Of a stretch of DNA of 64,000 nt, positions 43,408-52,432 are shown piece after piece (the stretch's first letter is position 1; each line of letters starts with the position of its first letter). A program made the position numbers and the translations under genes. Source of the DNA: Gillisia sp. UBA3175 (GTDB lineage Bacteria; Bacteroidota; Bacteroidia; Flavobacteriales; Flavobacteriaceae); assembly GCA_002364325.1 (NCBI GenBank), contig DEXV01000001.1, positions 52,626 through 116,625 on the forward strand, written 5' to 3'. Below the pieces are notes generated by a model. That model ran no database searches. It was not told the DNA's origin and saw only the letters and a program-made list of their open reading frames with translations.

Positions 43408-44742
43408 ATGTTGCACTCGCTATCCATATTAATAGTGTTCCTTTGTTTTCTTAATAATTCCTATGCTCAGGGGGTCTTTAAAATAGATGGAGGCAAGCAA
43501 AGTTTTGAAATGGATTTTGAAAATGTTAATGATCTTGTTATAATTCCTGTAGAAGTAAATGGAGTTGAACTTAACTTTTTATTAGATACCGGTGTAGATT
43601 CTTCCATCATCTTTAGTTTAGAGGAGAAAGATTCCTTAAAAATTAAGAATGCTACTGAAATTAAACTAAGAGGCTGGGGACAAAATGAAGCAATGACAGC
43701 TATTAGGTCTACTGGCAATACTATTAGAATAGGAAAAGCTTCACATGCCGATTTTACAATATACATAGTTTACGATCATCAAAAAAGTCTTTCTAACAGA
43801 CTTGGTTTTCCTGTGCATGGTATTATTGGCAATGCTTTTTTTAAGGATTTTGTAATAGAATTTAATTATGCAAAAGCACAATTTACTGCACATGATGCGA
43901 ATTCTTATACTTATAAAAAATGTAAAGCCTGTGAAGATTTTGATCTGGTATTCTCCAATAATAAGCCTTATTTAAAATTGCTTGTAAACCTAGATGGTAG
44001 TAACCCTAAACCAATGGTTTTGTTAATAGATAGTGGATCAGGAGATGCGCTCTGGATTTTTGAAGACCCACATCAGGATATTCATGTACCTGATATTAAT
44101 TTTGAAGATTTCCTTGGATTTGGAATGGGTGGAAGTGTGTATGGAAAAAGAGCAAGGATAAATAATTTGAAATTGGGAAAATTTGAATTGGAAGCGGTTA
44201 CCGCAAGCTTTCCCGATACGGTTTATTTTGAAGGGATAACAACTTTTGACTCTAGAAATGGGAGTTTAGGATCTCAAGTCCTAAAAAGATTTAATTCGAC
44301 ATTCGATTATAAAAATAAGCGGTTAAGGCTTAAACCCAATAAAATATTTAGCGAACCATTTGAATATGATATGAGTGGAATAATCTTAGCGCATGATGGG
44401 TATACAGTAGTTAAGGATTTTGAAAATAACAATTCTCCGGTTTTTGAAGATAAGGAAGATTCCTATAAGGGAGTAGTAGTTTATAAAAGCTATTCCAAAG
44501 TTAAATTCAAGCTGGAACCCCAATACAAAGTCGTGGAAGTTAGGCCAAATTCACCTGCTGAAATTGCTGGATTAAAAGTGAATGATATTGTAGAAACTAT
44601 TAATTCTAAGCCAGCTTATAAGTATGAATTGTCGGCAATTAATAAGCTTATTAGCTCAGGAGAAGGGAAATCTATTCGATTAAAGGTGAGTAGAAATGGC
44701 GTGCTACTTAATATTCAATTTAAACTTAAAAAAGTTCTGTAA
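43408..44742 (+). CDS. Exported retropepsin-like aspartyl protease with C-terminal PDZ domain
   Basis: A 444-aa protein with signal peptide (SILIVFLCFLNNSYAQ). Two aspartyl-protease lobes lie in one chain: FLLDTGVDSSIIF (DTG, near residue 56) with GIIGNAFFKDFVIEF, and VLLIDSGSGDALWIF (DSG, near residue 208) with LGSQVLKRFNSTFDY. A PDZ domain ends the protein (YKVVEVRPNSPAEIAGLKVNDIVETINS). The D-[TS]-G pair suggests an active pseudo-dimer in the periplasm. Single gene followed by a weak hairpin terminator. Confidence 0.92.
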   Translation: MLHSLSILIVFLCFLNNSYAQGVFKIDGGKQSFEMDFENVNDLVIIPVEVNGVELNFLLDTGVDSSIIFSLEEKDSLKIKNATEIKLRGWGQNEAMTAIRSTGNTIRIGKASHADFTIYIVYDHQKSLSNRLGFPVHGIIGNAFFKDFVIEFNYAKAQFTAHDANSYTYKKCKACEDFDLVFSNNKPYLKLLVNLDGSNPKPMVLLIDSGSGDALWIFEDPHQDIHVPDINFEDFLGFGMGGSVYGKRARINNLKLGKFELEAVTASFPDTVYFEGITTFDSRNGSLGSQVLKRFNSTFDYKNKRLRLKPNKIFSEPFEYDMSGIILAHDGYTVVKDFENNNSPVFEDKEDSYKGVVVYKSYSKVKFKLEPQYKVVEVRPNSPAEIAGLKVNDIVETINSKPAYKYELSAINKLISSGEGKSIRLKVSRNGVLLNIQFKLKKVL

Positions 44743-44745
44743 AAA

Positions 44746-44769
44746 AAACTCCCGATTTCTCGAGAGTTT
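44746..44769. terminator. Hairpin between convergent aspartyl protease and DUF1573 genes
   Basis: AAACTC-C-CGA / TCG-A-GAGTTT with one mismatch, loop TTTC, A tract on the left, only three T on the right. Fits a terminator shared by both convergent genes, stronger for the leftward transcript (A8 reads as T8). Confidence 0.6.
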
Positions 44770-44775
44770 ATGTAA

Positions 44776-45165
44776 TTAAGATTTTTCATCAGGATCTAAG
44801 ACCCTTCCTTTTATTTTTACCGCTCTAACAGGCTCGTCGGTATTAGAATAAATAGTTATTGTTCTTCTAATTGGGCCTATTCGACTTGTATCATATTTTA
44901 CCTGGATCTCTCCAGATTTTCCTGGAGCAATTGCTGTCTTGGTCCAAGTTGGCACTGTGCATCCACAACTGGAATAAACATTTTCGATTATTAATGGTTC
45001 ACTTCCAACATTTTTAAATTGGAAGGTTCTCACACCATCACTACCTTTATCGATATCTCCATAGTCTATAACTTCAGATTTAAATTCGAATTTGGCAATA
45101 CCTTGAGCAAAACTAGAGGAAACTCCAACAATCATTAATACTAATATGGATAAAATAGTTTTCAT
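44776..45165 (-). CDS. DUF1573 exported protein
   Basis: A 129-aa protein from ATG 45165, which gives a standard signal peptide (MKTILSILVLMIVGVSSSFAQ); the frame runs open much further upstream but into the valS promoter region. DUF1573 features: FEFKSEVIDYGDIDKGSDGVRTFQFKNVGSEPLII, the SSCGCTVPTW motif, APGKSGEIQVKYDT, and TITIYSNTDEPV. An Ig-like periplasmic domain with a conserved CGC; role unknown. Confidence 0.93.
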   Translation of the reverse strand: MKTILSILVLMIVGVSSSFAQGIAKFEFKSEVIDYGDIDKGSDGVRTFQFKNVGSEPLIIENVYSSCGCTVPTWTKTAIAPGKSGEIQVKYDTSRIGPIRRTITIYSNTDEPVRAVKIKGRVLDPDEKS

Positions 45166-45237
45166 AATTTTTTGTTTTCTATATGTAAAGGTAAGCAGTT
45201 TTAAATAAACTCTAATAGATATAAGCAAAACAACTTC

Positions 45238-45268
45238 TTTTATAATCTTCAACTTATAAGTACTTTTG
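45238..45268 (+). promoter_or_regulatory. Promoter of valS
   Basis: TTTT (45238-45241, -33 with one mismatch), 19 bp, TACTTTTG (45261-45268) matching TAnnTTTG exactly. The valS ATG is 26 bp downstream. Confidence 0.5.
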
Positions 45269-45294
45269 CACATATTTTCAAAAATTAGACCAAT

Positions 45295-47922
45295 ATGTCC
45301 ATATCCCAAAAATACGATTCTCAAAAGGTAGAAGAAAAATGGTACAACTACTGGATGGAGCAAGGTTATTTTCACTCTGAAGTGGATGAAAGAACTCCTT
45401 ATACCATTGTTATTCCTCCACCAAACGTAACGGGAGTATTGCACATGGGGCATATGCTTAATAATACTATTCAAGATGTTCTTATAAGAAGAGCAAGATT
45501 AAAAGGCTTTAATGTATGTTGGGTACCTGGGACCGATCATGCATCTATTGCTACGGAAGCTAAAGTTGTGGCAAAACTGAAGGAGCAAGGGATCAATAAA
45601 AGTGATCTAAGTCGTGAGGAATTTTTGGAACATGCTTGGGATTGGACACATAAGCATGGAGGGATAATTTTAGAACAACTTAAGAAACTTGGTGCCTCTT
45701 GTGATTGGGAACGTACAAAATTTACCATGGACGACACTATGTCTGCTTCAGTAATTAAAGTTTTCGTAGATCTTTATGAAAAAGGTTTGATCTATAGAGG
45801 GTATAGAATGGTGAATTGGGATCCAGAAGCTAAAACCACACTTTCTGATGAAGAAGTGATCTATTTGGAAAAACAAGGGAATCTATATTATTTGAACTAT
45901 AAAATCGAGAACAGCAATGAGGTAGTAACTATTGCAACCACGCGTCCCGAAACTATTTTAGGGGATTCTGCAATTTGTATAAATCCTAATGACGAACGAT
46001 TTAGTCATTTAAAAGGCAAGAAAGCAATCGTTCCTTTAGCAAACAGAGTGATCCCAATAATAGAGGATGAATATGTGGATATGGAATTTGGGACCGGATG
46101 TCTTAAAGTAACTCCTGCTCATGATATAAATGATAAAGAGATTGGGGAAAGACATAATCTTGAAGTTATAGATATTTTTAATGATGATGCTTCCTTAAAT
46201 TCCTATGGCTTGCATTATGAGGGAAAAGATAGGTTTGTTGCTCGAAAAGAGATCGTTAAAGAACTTGAAGAATTAGGAGTTCTTATTAAAACGGAATCTC
46301 ATATAAATAATGTTGGTACCAGTGAGCGGACAGGTGCTGTAATAGAGCCTAAGTTAAGCGATCAATGGTACTTAAAGATGAAAGAATTGGCACAGCCAGC
46401 TCTAGATGCTGTGCTTAATAAAGATGTTAATCTTGTTCCAGATAAGTTTGTAAATACTTACAAACATTGGATGGAGAACGTTAGAGATTGGAATATTTCT
46501 CGCCAGTTGTGGTGGGGACAACAGATCCCTGCTTATTACTACGGAAATGGAAAAGAAGATTTTGTAATAGCAGAAACTATTGATGAAGCATTAGAAAAAG
46601 CTAGAACTAAAACAGGTAAATCAGAATTAAAGTTGACAGATCTTACTCAGGATTCAGATGCTTTAGATACTTGGTTCTCTTCTTGGTTATGGCCAATGAG
46701 CGTCTTTAATGGAATTTTAGAGCCAGATAATAAAGAAATTAATTACTACTATCCAACCAATGATCTAGTTACAGCTCCGGAAATTTTGTTTTTCTGGGTG
46801 GCTAGAATGATGATCGCAGGATATGAATATAAAGGTGAAAAACCTTTTACAAATGTATATTTAACAGGAATTGTTAGAGACAAGCAGAGGCGTAAAATGT
46901 CTAAATCTTTAGGAAATTCGCCAGATCCTATAAAATTGATCAATGAGTATGGTGCAGATGGGGTACGCGTAGGCATGTTATTAAGTTCTCCTGCCGGAAA
47001 TGATTTGATGTTCGATGAAGATCTTTGTAAGCAGGGTAGTGGCTTTATTAATAAAATATGGAATTCCTACAAACTTATAAAGAATTGGGAAGTAGATGCA
47101 AACATGCCACAACCTAAATCTTCTGCAACAGCAATTTCATGGTACAAGGCAAAGTTTCAGCAAGCTTTATTAGAAATTGAAGATCATTATTCTAAATACA
47201 GAATGAGTGATGCTTTAATGGCTACCTATAAACTTATTTGGGACGATTACTGTTCTTGGTTCCTGGAAATGGTGAAACCAAATTTTGGAGAAGCTATAGA
47301 CGAAAAAACTTATAAAGAAGTAGTTGCTATTCTTGAAAACAATTTAAAGATCCTTCATCCATTTGTTCCTTTTATATCTGAGGAGATCTGGCAAGATCTT
47401 GCTTCGAGAAATAAGGAGCAAGCTTTGATCATTGCAAGATGGCCAGAATTCACAAAAGTGGATTCAGTTATAATAGCCGAATTCAGTATTGCTTCTGAAG
47501 TGATCTCTGGAATTAGAAATATTAGAAAGGCGAAGAATATCTCTTTTAAGGATCAGATAGCGCTTCAAATCTTGAACAACGATAATACTTCAGAAACTTT
47601 TAATGATGTTATACGAAAGCTTGGAAATGTATCTAATCTTGAATATGTAAAGAATCAAGTAGAAGGATCACTTTCTTTCAGAGTAAAATCTAATGAATAT
47701 TTTATTCCAATTGAAGGCGCAATAGATGTTGAAGCTGAAAAAGGAAAAATTCAGGAAGAATTAAAATATACGGAAGGATTCCTTAAATCTGTTCAGATGA
47801 AGCTTTCTAATGATCGTTTTGTGAGTAATGCACCGGATAGTGTGGTTGCAATAGAAAAGGCGAAGCAAGCAGATGCTGAAGCCAAAATCCAGATGCTAAA
47901 AGCTAGTTTAGCTGGCTTATAA
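45295..47922 (+). CDS. valS: Valyl-tRNA synthetase
   Basis: Charges tRNA-Val. It is 875 aa, class I. PPPNVTGVLHMGHMLNNTIQD has the HIGH box as HMGH (50-53), followed by GTDHASIATEAKV; the editing domain is marked by TTRPETILGDSAICINP; KMSKS is exact at 534-538 (RRKMSKSLGNSPDP). Anticodon-binding helices and the C-terminal coiled arm (KGKIQEELKYTEGFLKSVQMKLS) complete it. The hairpin after the stop is shared with the convergent ACBP gene. Confidence 0.98.
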   Translation: MSISQKYDSQKVEEKWYNYWMEQGYFHSEVDERTPYTIVIPPPNVTGVLHMGHMLNNTIQDVLIRRARLKGFNVCWVPGTDHASIATEAKVVAKLKEQGINKSDLSREEFLEHAWDWTHKHGGIILEQLKKLGASCDWERTKFTMDDTMSASVIKVFVDLYEKGLIYRGYRMVNWDPEAKTTLSDEEVIYLEKQGNLYYLNYKIENSNEVVTIATTRPETILGDSAICINPNDERFSHLKGKKAIVPLANRVIPIIEDEYVDMEFGTGCLKVTPAHDINDKEIGERHNLEVIDIFNDDASLNSYGLHYEGKDRFVARKEIVKELEELGVLIKTESHINNVGTSERTGAVIEPKLSDQWYLKMKELAQPALDAVLNKDVNLVPDKFVNTYKHWMENVRDWNISRQLWWGQQIPAYYYGNGKEDFVIAETIDEALEKARTKTGKSELKLTDLTQDSDALDTWFSSWLWPMSVFNGILEPDNKEINYYYPTNDLVTAPEILFFWVARMMIAGYEYKGEKPFTNVYLTGIVRDKQRRKMSKSLGNSPDPIKLINEYGADGVRVGMLLSSPAGNDLMFDEDLCKQGSGFINKIWNSYKLIKNWEVDANMPQPKSSATAISWYKAKFQQALLEIEDHYSKYRMSDALMATYKLIWDDYCSWFLEMVKPNFGEAIDEKTYKEVVAILENNLKILHPFVPFISEEIWQDLASRNKEQALIIARWPEFTKVDSVIIAEFSIASEVISGIRNIRKAKNISFKDQIALQILNNDNTSETFNDVIRKLGNVSNLEYVKNQVEGSLSFRVKSNEYFIPIEGAIDVEAEKGKIQEELKYTEGFLKSVQMKLSNDRFVSNAPDSVVAIEKAKQADAEAKIQMLKASLAGL

Positions 47923-47947
47923 TAAGCAAAGACATATAGTTTAAATA

Positions 47948-47985
47948 ACATTGGGCAAGTACTTATATCTGCCCAATGTGTTTTT
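47948..47985. terminator. Terminator between valS and the acyl-CoA-binding protein gene
   Basis: ACATTGGGCA / TGCCCAATGT (47948-47957 with 47970-47979), 12-nt loop, then GTTTTT. Its right arm lies inside the last codons of the convergent ACBP gene. Confidence 0.8.
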
Positions 47986-48229
47986 CAACCATATCAATAT
48001 ATCGTTCTTTGGCCTCTTTTTGAGACATATTTTCTATTTGTAATAAGGCATTGGCTTTAAATCCACTGCGTACATCTTCACTTTCTGATGCTGCATAAAA
48101 TCCGTTATACGTAGTTGCACGCTTGTAATATGCGTAAAAATGAAGCATGATATCTGGAGGGAATTTTAAAATGGTATTACTAGCCATTTCATACGCCTTA
48201 AAAAACTTTTTATCGGAAGATTCTGTCAT
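47963..48229 (-). CDS. Acyl-CoA-binding protein (ACBP)
   Basis: An 88-aa four-helix ACBP, the usual size. FKAYEMASNTILKFPPDIMLHFYAYYKRATTYNGF matches the ligand-binding helix 2-3 region (Y-x-x-Y-K-x-A-T), and KANALLQIENMSQKEAKERYIDMVEKH matches the C-terminal helices, where W is often found at KxxAW. Carries long-chain acyl-CoA in the cytosol. 10 bp after psd in a phospholipid operon, which fits its role. Confidence 0.92.
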   Translation of the reverse strand: MTESSDKKFFKAYEMASNTILKFPPDIMLHFYAYYKRATTYNGFYAASESEDVRSGFKANALLQIENMSQKEAKERYIDMVEKHIGQI

Positions 48230-48239
48230 TTTAATTCTC

Positions 48240-48893
48240 TTAGTTCACGTGGGCTATAACACTTACGCCACCTTTAACTTTATCATTTAAATTAACATTG
48301 ATCTTGGTTCCAATGGGTAAAAAGACATCTACACGAGATCCAAACTTTATAAAGCCACTGTCGCTACCTTGAACAACTTCTTCGCCCTCTACAGCATAAT
48401 TCACAATACGTTTGGCTAAAGCTCCAGCAATTTGCCTGTAAAGAACTTCTCCTGCCACTTTATTTTCTACTACTACTGTAGTTCGTTCATTCTCTTCACT
48501 TGATTTTGGATGCCATGCTACTAAAAATTTCCCTGGATGGTACTTGCTAAATTTCACCAATCCTCCCACAGGATGGCGTGTAACATGCACATTAATTGGG
48601 GACATGAAAATAGAAACTTGTAATCTTTTATCCTTAAAATATTCTTTTTCGAAAACCTCTTCTATCACCACAACTTTTCCATCTACCGGGGATACCACAT
48701 TGGAATCATTATATTGTGTTGGTCTTTTTGGATTTCTAAAAAACTGAACTATCAGCAAAAAGAACAATATGCTTATAGCCAGTATCGAAAATTTAATCCA
48801 ATACGTGTTCACATATATATATGTAATGGTGTTTAGCGCAATTAATAGAATTGCGGTAAAAGTCATGATCTTGTAACCCTCTTTATGAAACAT
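48240..48893 (-). CDS. psd: Phosphatidylserine decarboxylase proenzyme
   Basis: Makes phosphatidylethanolamine from phosphatidylserine. It is 217 aa, the short PSD-A type. Two N-terminal membrane helices, NVVSPVDGKVVVIEEV, IFMSPINVHVTRHPVGG, NERTTVVVENKVAG, and the self-cleavage site GFIKFGSRVDVFLP, where the Ser of G-S becomes the pyruvoyl group. Overlaps the cdsA 3' end by 11 bp. Confidence 0.96.
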   Translation of the reverse strand: MFHKEGYKIMTFTAILLIALNTITYIYVNTYWIKFSILAISILFFLLIVQFFRNPKRPTQYNDSNVVSPVDGKVVVIEEVFEKEYFKDKRLQVSIFMSPINVHVTRHPVGGLVKFSKYHPGKFLVAWHPKSSEENERTTVVVENKVAGEVLYRQIAGALAKRIVNYAVEGEEVVQGSDSGFIKFGSRVDVFLPIGTKINVNLNDKVKGGVSVIAHVN

Positions 48894-49686
48894 AATTTAT
48901 TATCAATAAGTACGCATAAACAAATGGACTGGAAAAAATAATACTATCTAATCTATCGAAAAGGCCACCATGTCCTGGCATTAATTTTCCACTATCCTTA
49001 ACTCCAGCTTGTCTTTTAAATTTGGACTGAATAAGATCTCCCAACGTGCCAAAAATACTCAATAAAATAGCTAATCCCAACCAAAATTCAACATTCAGGA
49101 AATGTGTGATGTAAAAAAGGAAGCATCCAGCTATGCAACTAAACACCATGCCACCTGTAAAACCTTCAATTGTTTTATTTGGAGAGATCTTTTCGTATAA
49201 CTTAGTTTTTCCGAAATTCTTTCCAACCAAATAGGCAAATGTGTCGTTTGTCCAGATCAAAACAAACACTCCAACGATCAATTCGGGATTAAATGTTCCT
49301 GAATAGGTTGGAATAAGTGTAAGAAAGATAATGGAGGATATGAGGTAGAAAATGAGTATGATATACTTTTTTTTCTCAAAAACCGGAATGGTTCTAATGA
49401 ATAAAAGATCTTTTATCAAGAATAAATTCACGAAAATGGTGATCAATAATAGTAATAGAGTAGCGTTAGCGTTAAATTTGAGATAGCTAAAGAAATAAAA
49501 GAACAATATATGTACCACGTAAAGTGCGTAACTTTTTAACCTTAATAATTTCTCTAATTCCAGTAAACAAACAAAACCAATAAGGAAGAAAAGGCAGATG
49601 AAGAATAATTCTGAGGAAAGTATAGAAACCACCAAAATGGAAACATAAAGTAATCCAGATATTGCCCTAATAATAGTTTCCCTCAT
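48883..49686 (-). CDS. cdsA: Phosphatidate cytidylyltransferase
   Basis: Makes CDP-diacylglycerol from CTP and phosphatidic acid. It is a 267-aa membrane protein with seven or eight helices. The CDP-DAG synthase signature is intact near the C-terminus: SKFKRQAGVKDSGKLMPGHGG followed by LFDRLDS. TNDTFAYLVGKNFGKTKL and SPNKTIEGFTGG are further family stretches. Directly upstream of psd (11-bp overlap) and 3 bp after the LUD gene. Confidence 0.96.
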   Translation of the reverse strand: MRETIIRAISGLLYVSILVVSILSSELFFICLFFLIGFVCLLELEKLLRLKSYALYVVHILFFYFFSYLKFNANATLLLLLITIFVNLFLIKDLLFIRTIPVFEKKKYIILIFYLISSIIFLTLIPTYSGTFNPELIVGVFVLIWTNDTFAYLVGKNFGKTKLYEKISPNKTIEGFTGGMVFSCIAGCFLFYITHFLNVEFWLGLAILLSIFGTLGDLIQSKFKRQAGVKDSGKLMPGHGGLFDRLDSIIFSSPFVYAYLLIINYVS

Positions 49687-49689
49687 ATT

Positions 49690-50301
49690 TTATAAATCTT
49701 CCAGAAGCAGCAAATATAGGTTTTTTGTGCTACTTCCATAACTCATAAAATTACCTTCTTTTTGGGTTTCAAAACTTTTAATGGTTGTGATGTTGGAAGG
49801 AATGCGTTCTTTATTGTTGAATTTGATCCCTCGTAAACCTTCACCTATCGTGTCTACTAGCTGACTTGTAGAGGCAAGGATAATAAAATTTGAAGGCAAT
49901 TCGTTAAATCGCTTTTCCTTGATTTGATTAGATGAAATTAAGATAGATCCATCATTTGCAATTAAATACTCGCAGGTAGAAAGGAAAAATGCTGCATCTC
50001 CAGATTTATTAAATTCTAAATTAAATTTATCGAATTTGCTTTTTAGGTTTGGATCGAAGCAACACGTTGGTTTTTCATACCAATCGTTCTCCAGAAGAAT
50101 ATTATCAAAAGCGTCTATTACCTCTTTTTCGTTCTCACAATATAGAAACTTACCACCGTTATTTTTAAAATTGAGCATGAAACGCTCATCCGTGGGTAGC
50201 TTTACATCAGGCATATATTTGCCTCGGTCAGATTTGTCTGAGTCGTCCTGACCTTTGTCTGATTTAGATTTAGGATTTAAAAATTTTCTAAATAGACTCA
50301 T
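49690..50301 (-). CDS. LUD-domain protein (LutC/YkgG-like)
   Basis: A 203-aa protein. About 50 basic/acidic residues (KFLNPKSKSDKGQDDSDKSDRGKYMPDVKLP) precede a LUD domain: FDNILLENDWYEKPTCCFDPNLKSKF, AFFLSTCEYLIANDGSILISSNQIKEKR, FIILASTSQLVDTI. LUD domains occur in the lactate oxidation LutB/LutC proteins, but there are no lut partners here. It is cotranscribed with cdsA-psd, so a lactate role is doubtful. Confidence 0.88.
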   Translation of the reverse strand: MSLFRKFLNPKSKSDKGQDDSDKSDRGKYMPDVKLPTDERFMLNFKNNGGKFLYCENEKEVIDAFDNILLENDWYEKPTCCFDPNLKSKFDKFNLEFNKSGDAAFFLSTCEYLIANDGSILISSNQIKEKRFNELPSNFIILASTSQLVDTIGEGLRGIKFNNKERIPSNITTIKSFETQKEGNFMSYGSSTKNLYLLLLEDL

Positions 50302-50340
50302 AATGAGATTTAGGGGTTTTATAGCACCTTTAAACCAAAG

Positions 50341-50385
50341 GTAAAAAATCTTAATTTAACACTAGGATAAATTAAGATTTTTTAC
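50341..50385 (-). terminator. Long AT-rich hairpin between ftsH and the LUD gene
   Basis: An 18-bp perfect stem (50341-50358 with 50368-50385, GTAAAAAATCTTAATTTA in the left arm) around a 9-nt loop. On the minus strand it presents a stem ending in a T run, so it is likely the ftsH terminator, although its GC content is very low. Confidence 0.65.
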
Positions 50386-50399
50386 AAAGGATAATTGAA

Positions 50400-52415
50400 T
50401 TAATTATTTGCAGGAGATTCTTCCTCTATTTCACTGTCTTCGGAAGAAGTATCCTTCACTTCAGATTTTTTAGAGATTAAGGGAATTTGCTCTTTTTCTG
50501 CAAAGGGTCTGTTTCCAAATATTTTTTGAAGATCATCTTTAAAGATCACTTCTTTCTCTAAAAGTATATCTGCTAGTTGAGACAATTTGTCTTTATTTGC
50601 TTCTAAAAGATCGATAGCTCGTTGATATTGAGTTTCAATCAAGTTAGATATCTCTTTATCTATAAGTTCAGAAGTTTTCTCACTATAAGGCTTGGTAAAG
50701 TTATATTCACTTTGACCTGAAGAATCATAAAAAGTAAGATTTCCTAGTTTTTCATTCAATCCATAAATGGTTACCATAGCTCTCGCTTGTTTGGTTACCT
50801 TTTCCAGATCACTTAATGCCCCAGTAGAAATTCTATTGAAGATCACTTTTTCTGCAGCTCGTCCTCCTAATGCAGCACACATTTCGTCCAGCATTTGCTC
50901 TGGATGCACAATTAAGCGCTCTTCTGGAAGATACCATGCTGCTCCTAAAGATTGTCCTCTAGGAACGATAGTAACCTTTACAAGTGGTGCTGCATGTTCT
51001 AGCATCCAACTTGCAGTTGCGTGTCCAGCTTCGTGATAAGCAATTGCTCTTTTTTCGTCTGGAGTAATAATCTTATTTTTCTTTTCAAGACCACCAACTA
51101 TTCTATCTACTGCATCTAGGAAATCTTGTTTTCCTACTGCTTTATTTCCTTTTCTAGCTGCAATTAAAGCGGCTTCATTACAAACGTTGGCGATATCTGC
51201 TCCAGAGAATCCGGGAGTTTGTCTCGCTAAGAATTCTATGTCCAATTCTTCTGCAACCTTTTTAATAGGGCGCAAATGCACTTCAAATATCTCTTTACGT
51301 TCTCTAACATCCGGAAGATCTACAAAGATCTGTCTATCAAATCTACCTGCTCTCATTAGTGCTTTATCCAAAACATCTGCACGGTTGGTTGCGGCAATAA
51401 CAATTACATTAGTATTAGTTCCAAAACCATCCATTTCAGTTAATAACTGGTTCAAGGTGTTTTCGCGCTCATCATTAGATCCTGAGAAATTATTCTTTCC
51501 TCTGGCTCTTCCAATAGCATCAATTTCATCAATGAAAATAATAGATGGTGATTTTTCCTTTGCTTGTTTAAACAGATCTCTTACTCTTGAAGCTCCAACT
51601 CCTACAAACATTTCTACGAAATCTGATCCCGATAGAGAGAAAAAAGGAACTTTAGCCTCTCCGGCGACAGCTTTTGCTAACAATGTTTTTCCTGTTCCCG
51701 GAGGTCCTACTAAAAGTGCCCCTTTTGGGATCTTACCTCCAAGAGAGGTGTATTTTTCTGGAGTTTTTAAAAAGTCTACTATTTCCTGAATTTCTTCTTT
51801 TGCACCTTCTAATCCAGCTACATCTTTAAAAGAAGTCTTTACATCGGTATTCTGATCGAATAATTTTGCTTTAGATTTTCCAATGTTGAAGATCTGTCCT
51901 CCTGGACCACCTCCACCACCAGCGCTCATTTTACGCATTATAAAGATCCAGATCCCTATAATTAAAACAAAAGGGAGTAAGGTTAGAATAATCTCTCCAA
52001 GCACATTAGATTCAGTATTGTAAGTTACAAATGTGTCTAAATTGTATTCAGATTTAACCTCTTGAATCTTGTTTTCGAAATTTTGTAGATCTCCAAATTC
52101 AAAACTATAATCTGGACTATCTCCAGTAGCAAAAAGTTCTGGATCGCCGGTTTTTTTGTGAATATCCTTAGATTTAGCTTCTTCTGTAAGATAAACTTTA
52201 GCTTGATTTCTATTTACAATCACTACTTTTTTTACATCTCCATCTTTCAGGTAAGATTCAAATTCTGCCGGATTTGTCTTAGCAGGTTCATTGAACCCTG
52301 ATCCTCCAAAAAAATTGATCCCTATAAAAATAATGATAATAGCCCCATAAATCCAATAAGCGCTGAACTTAGGTTTCTTAGGTTCTATTTTTTTATTTGG
52401 TTGCTGTTTAGCCAT
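50400..52415 (-). CDS. ftsH: ATP-dependent zinc metalloprotease FtsH
   Basis: Membrane AAA+ protease for quality control and regulated proteolysis. It is 671 aa. Two membrane helices (about 20-36 and 140-158) flank a periplasmic domain. The AAA module has GPPGTGKTLLAKAVAGEA (Walker A), IIFIDEIDAIGRARG (Walker B) and the second region of homology ATNRADVLDKALMRAGRFDRQI; the protease domain has HEAGH zinc ligands. An acidic tail follows. Downstream of rsfS by 17 bp on the same strand. Confidence 0.98.
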   Translation of the reverse strand: MAKQQPNKKIEPKKPKFSAYWIYGAIIIIFIGINFFGGSGFNEPAKTNPAEFESYLKDGDVKKVVIVNRNQAKVYLTEEAKSKDIHKKTGDPELFATGDSPDYSFEFGDLQNFENKIQEVKSEYNLDTFVTYNTESNVLGEIILTLLPFVLIIGIWIFIMRKMSAGGGGGPGGQIFNIGKSKAKLFDQNTDVKTSFKDVAGLEGAKEEIQEIVDFLKTPEKYTSLGGKIPKGALLVGPPGTGKTLLAKAVAGEAKVPFFSLSGSDFVEMFVGVGASRVRDLFKQAKEKSPSIIFIDEIDAIGRARGKNNFSGSNDERENTLNQLLTEMDGFGTNTNVIVIAATNRADVLDKALMRAGRFDRQIFVDLPDVRERKEIFEVHLRPIKKVAEELDIEFLARQTPGFSGADIANVCNEAALIAARKGNKAVGKQDFLDAVDRIVGGLEKKNKIITPDEKRAIAYHEAGHATASWMLEHAAPLVKVTIVPRGQSLGAAWYLPEERLIVHPEQMLDEMCAALGGRAAEKVIFNRISTGALSDLEKVTKQARAMVTIYGLNEKLGNLTFYDSSGQSEYNFTKPYSEKTSELIDKEISNLIETQYQRAIDLLEANKDKLSQLADILLEKEVIFKDDLQKIFGNRPFAEKEQIPLISKKSEVKDTSSEDSEIEEESPANN

Positions 52416-52432
52416 TCTTTTTTAATTATTTT

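Noticed and set aside
51187..51789. 200-codon plus-strand open frame opposite ftsH
   Set aside because: It is the complement of the AAA domain; the minus-strand frame has all FtsH motifs and the plus-strand product has Ser/Ala/Leu-rich shadow composition.
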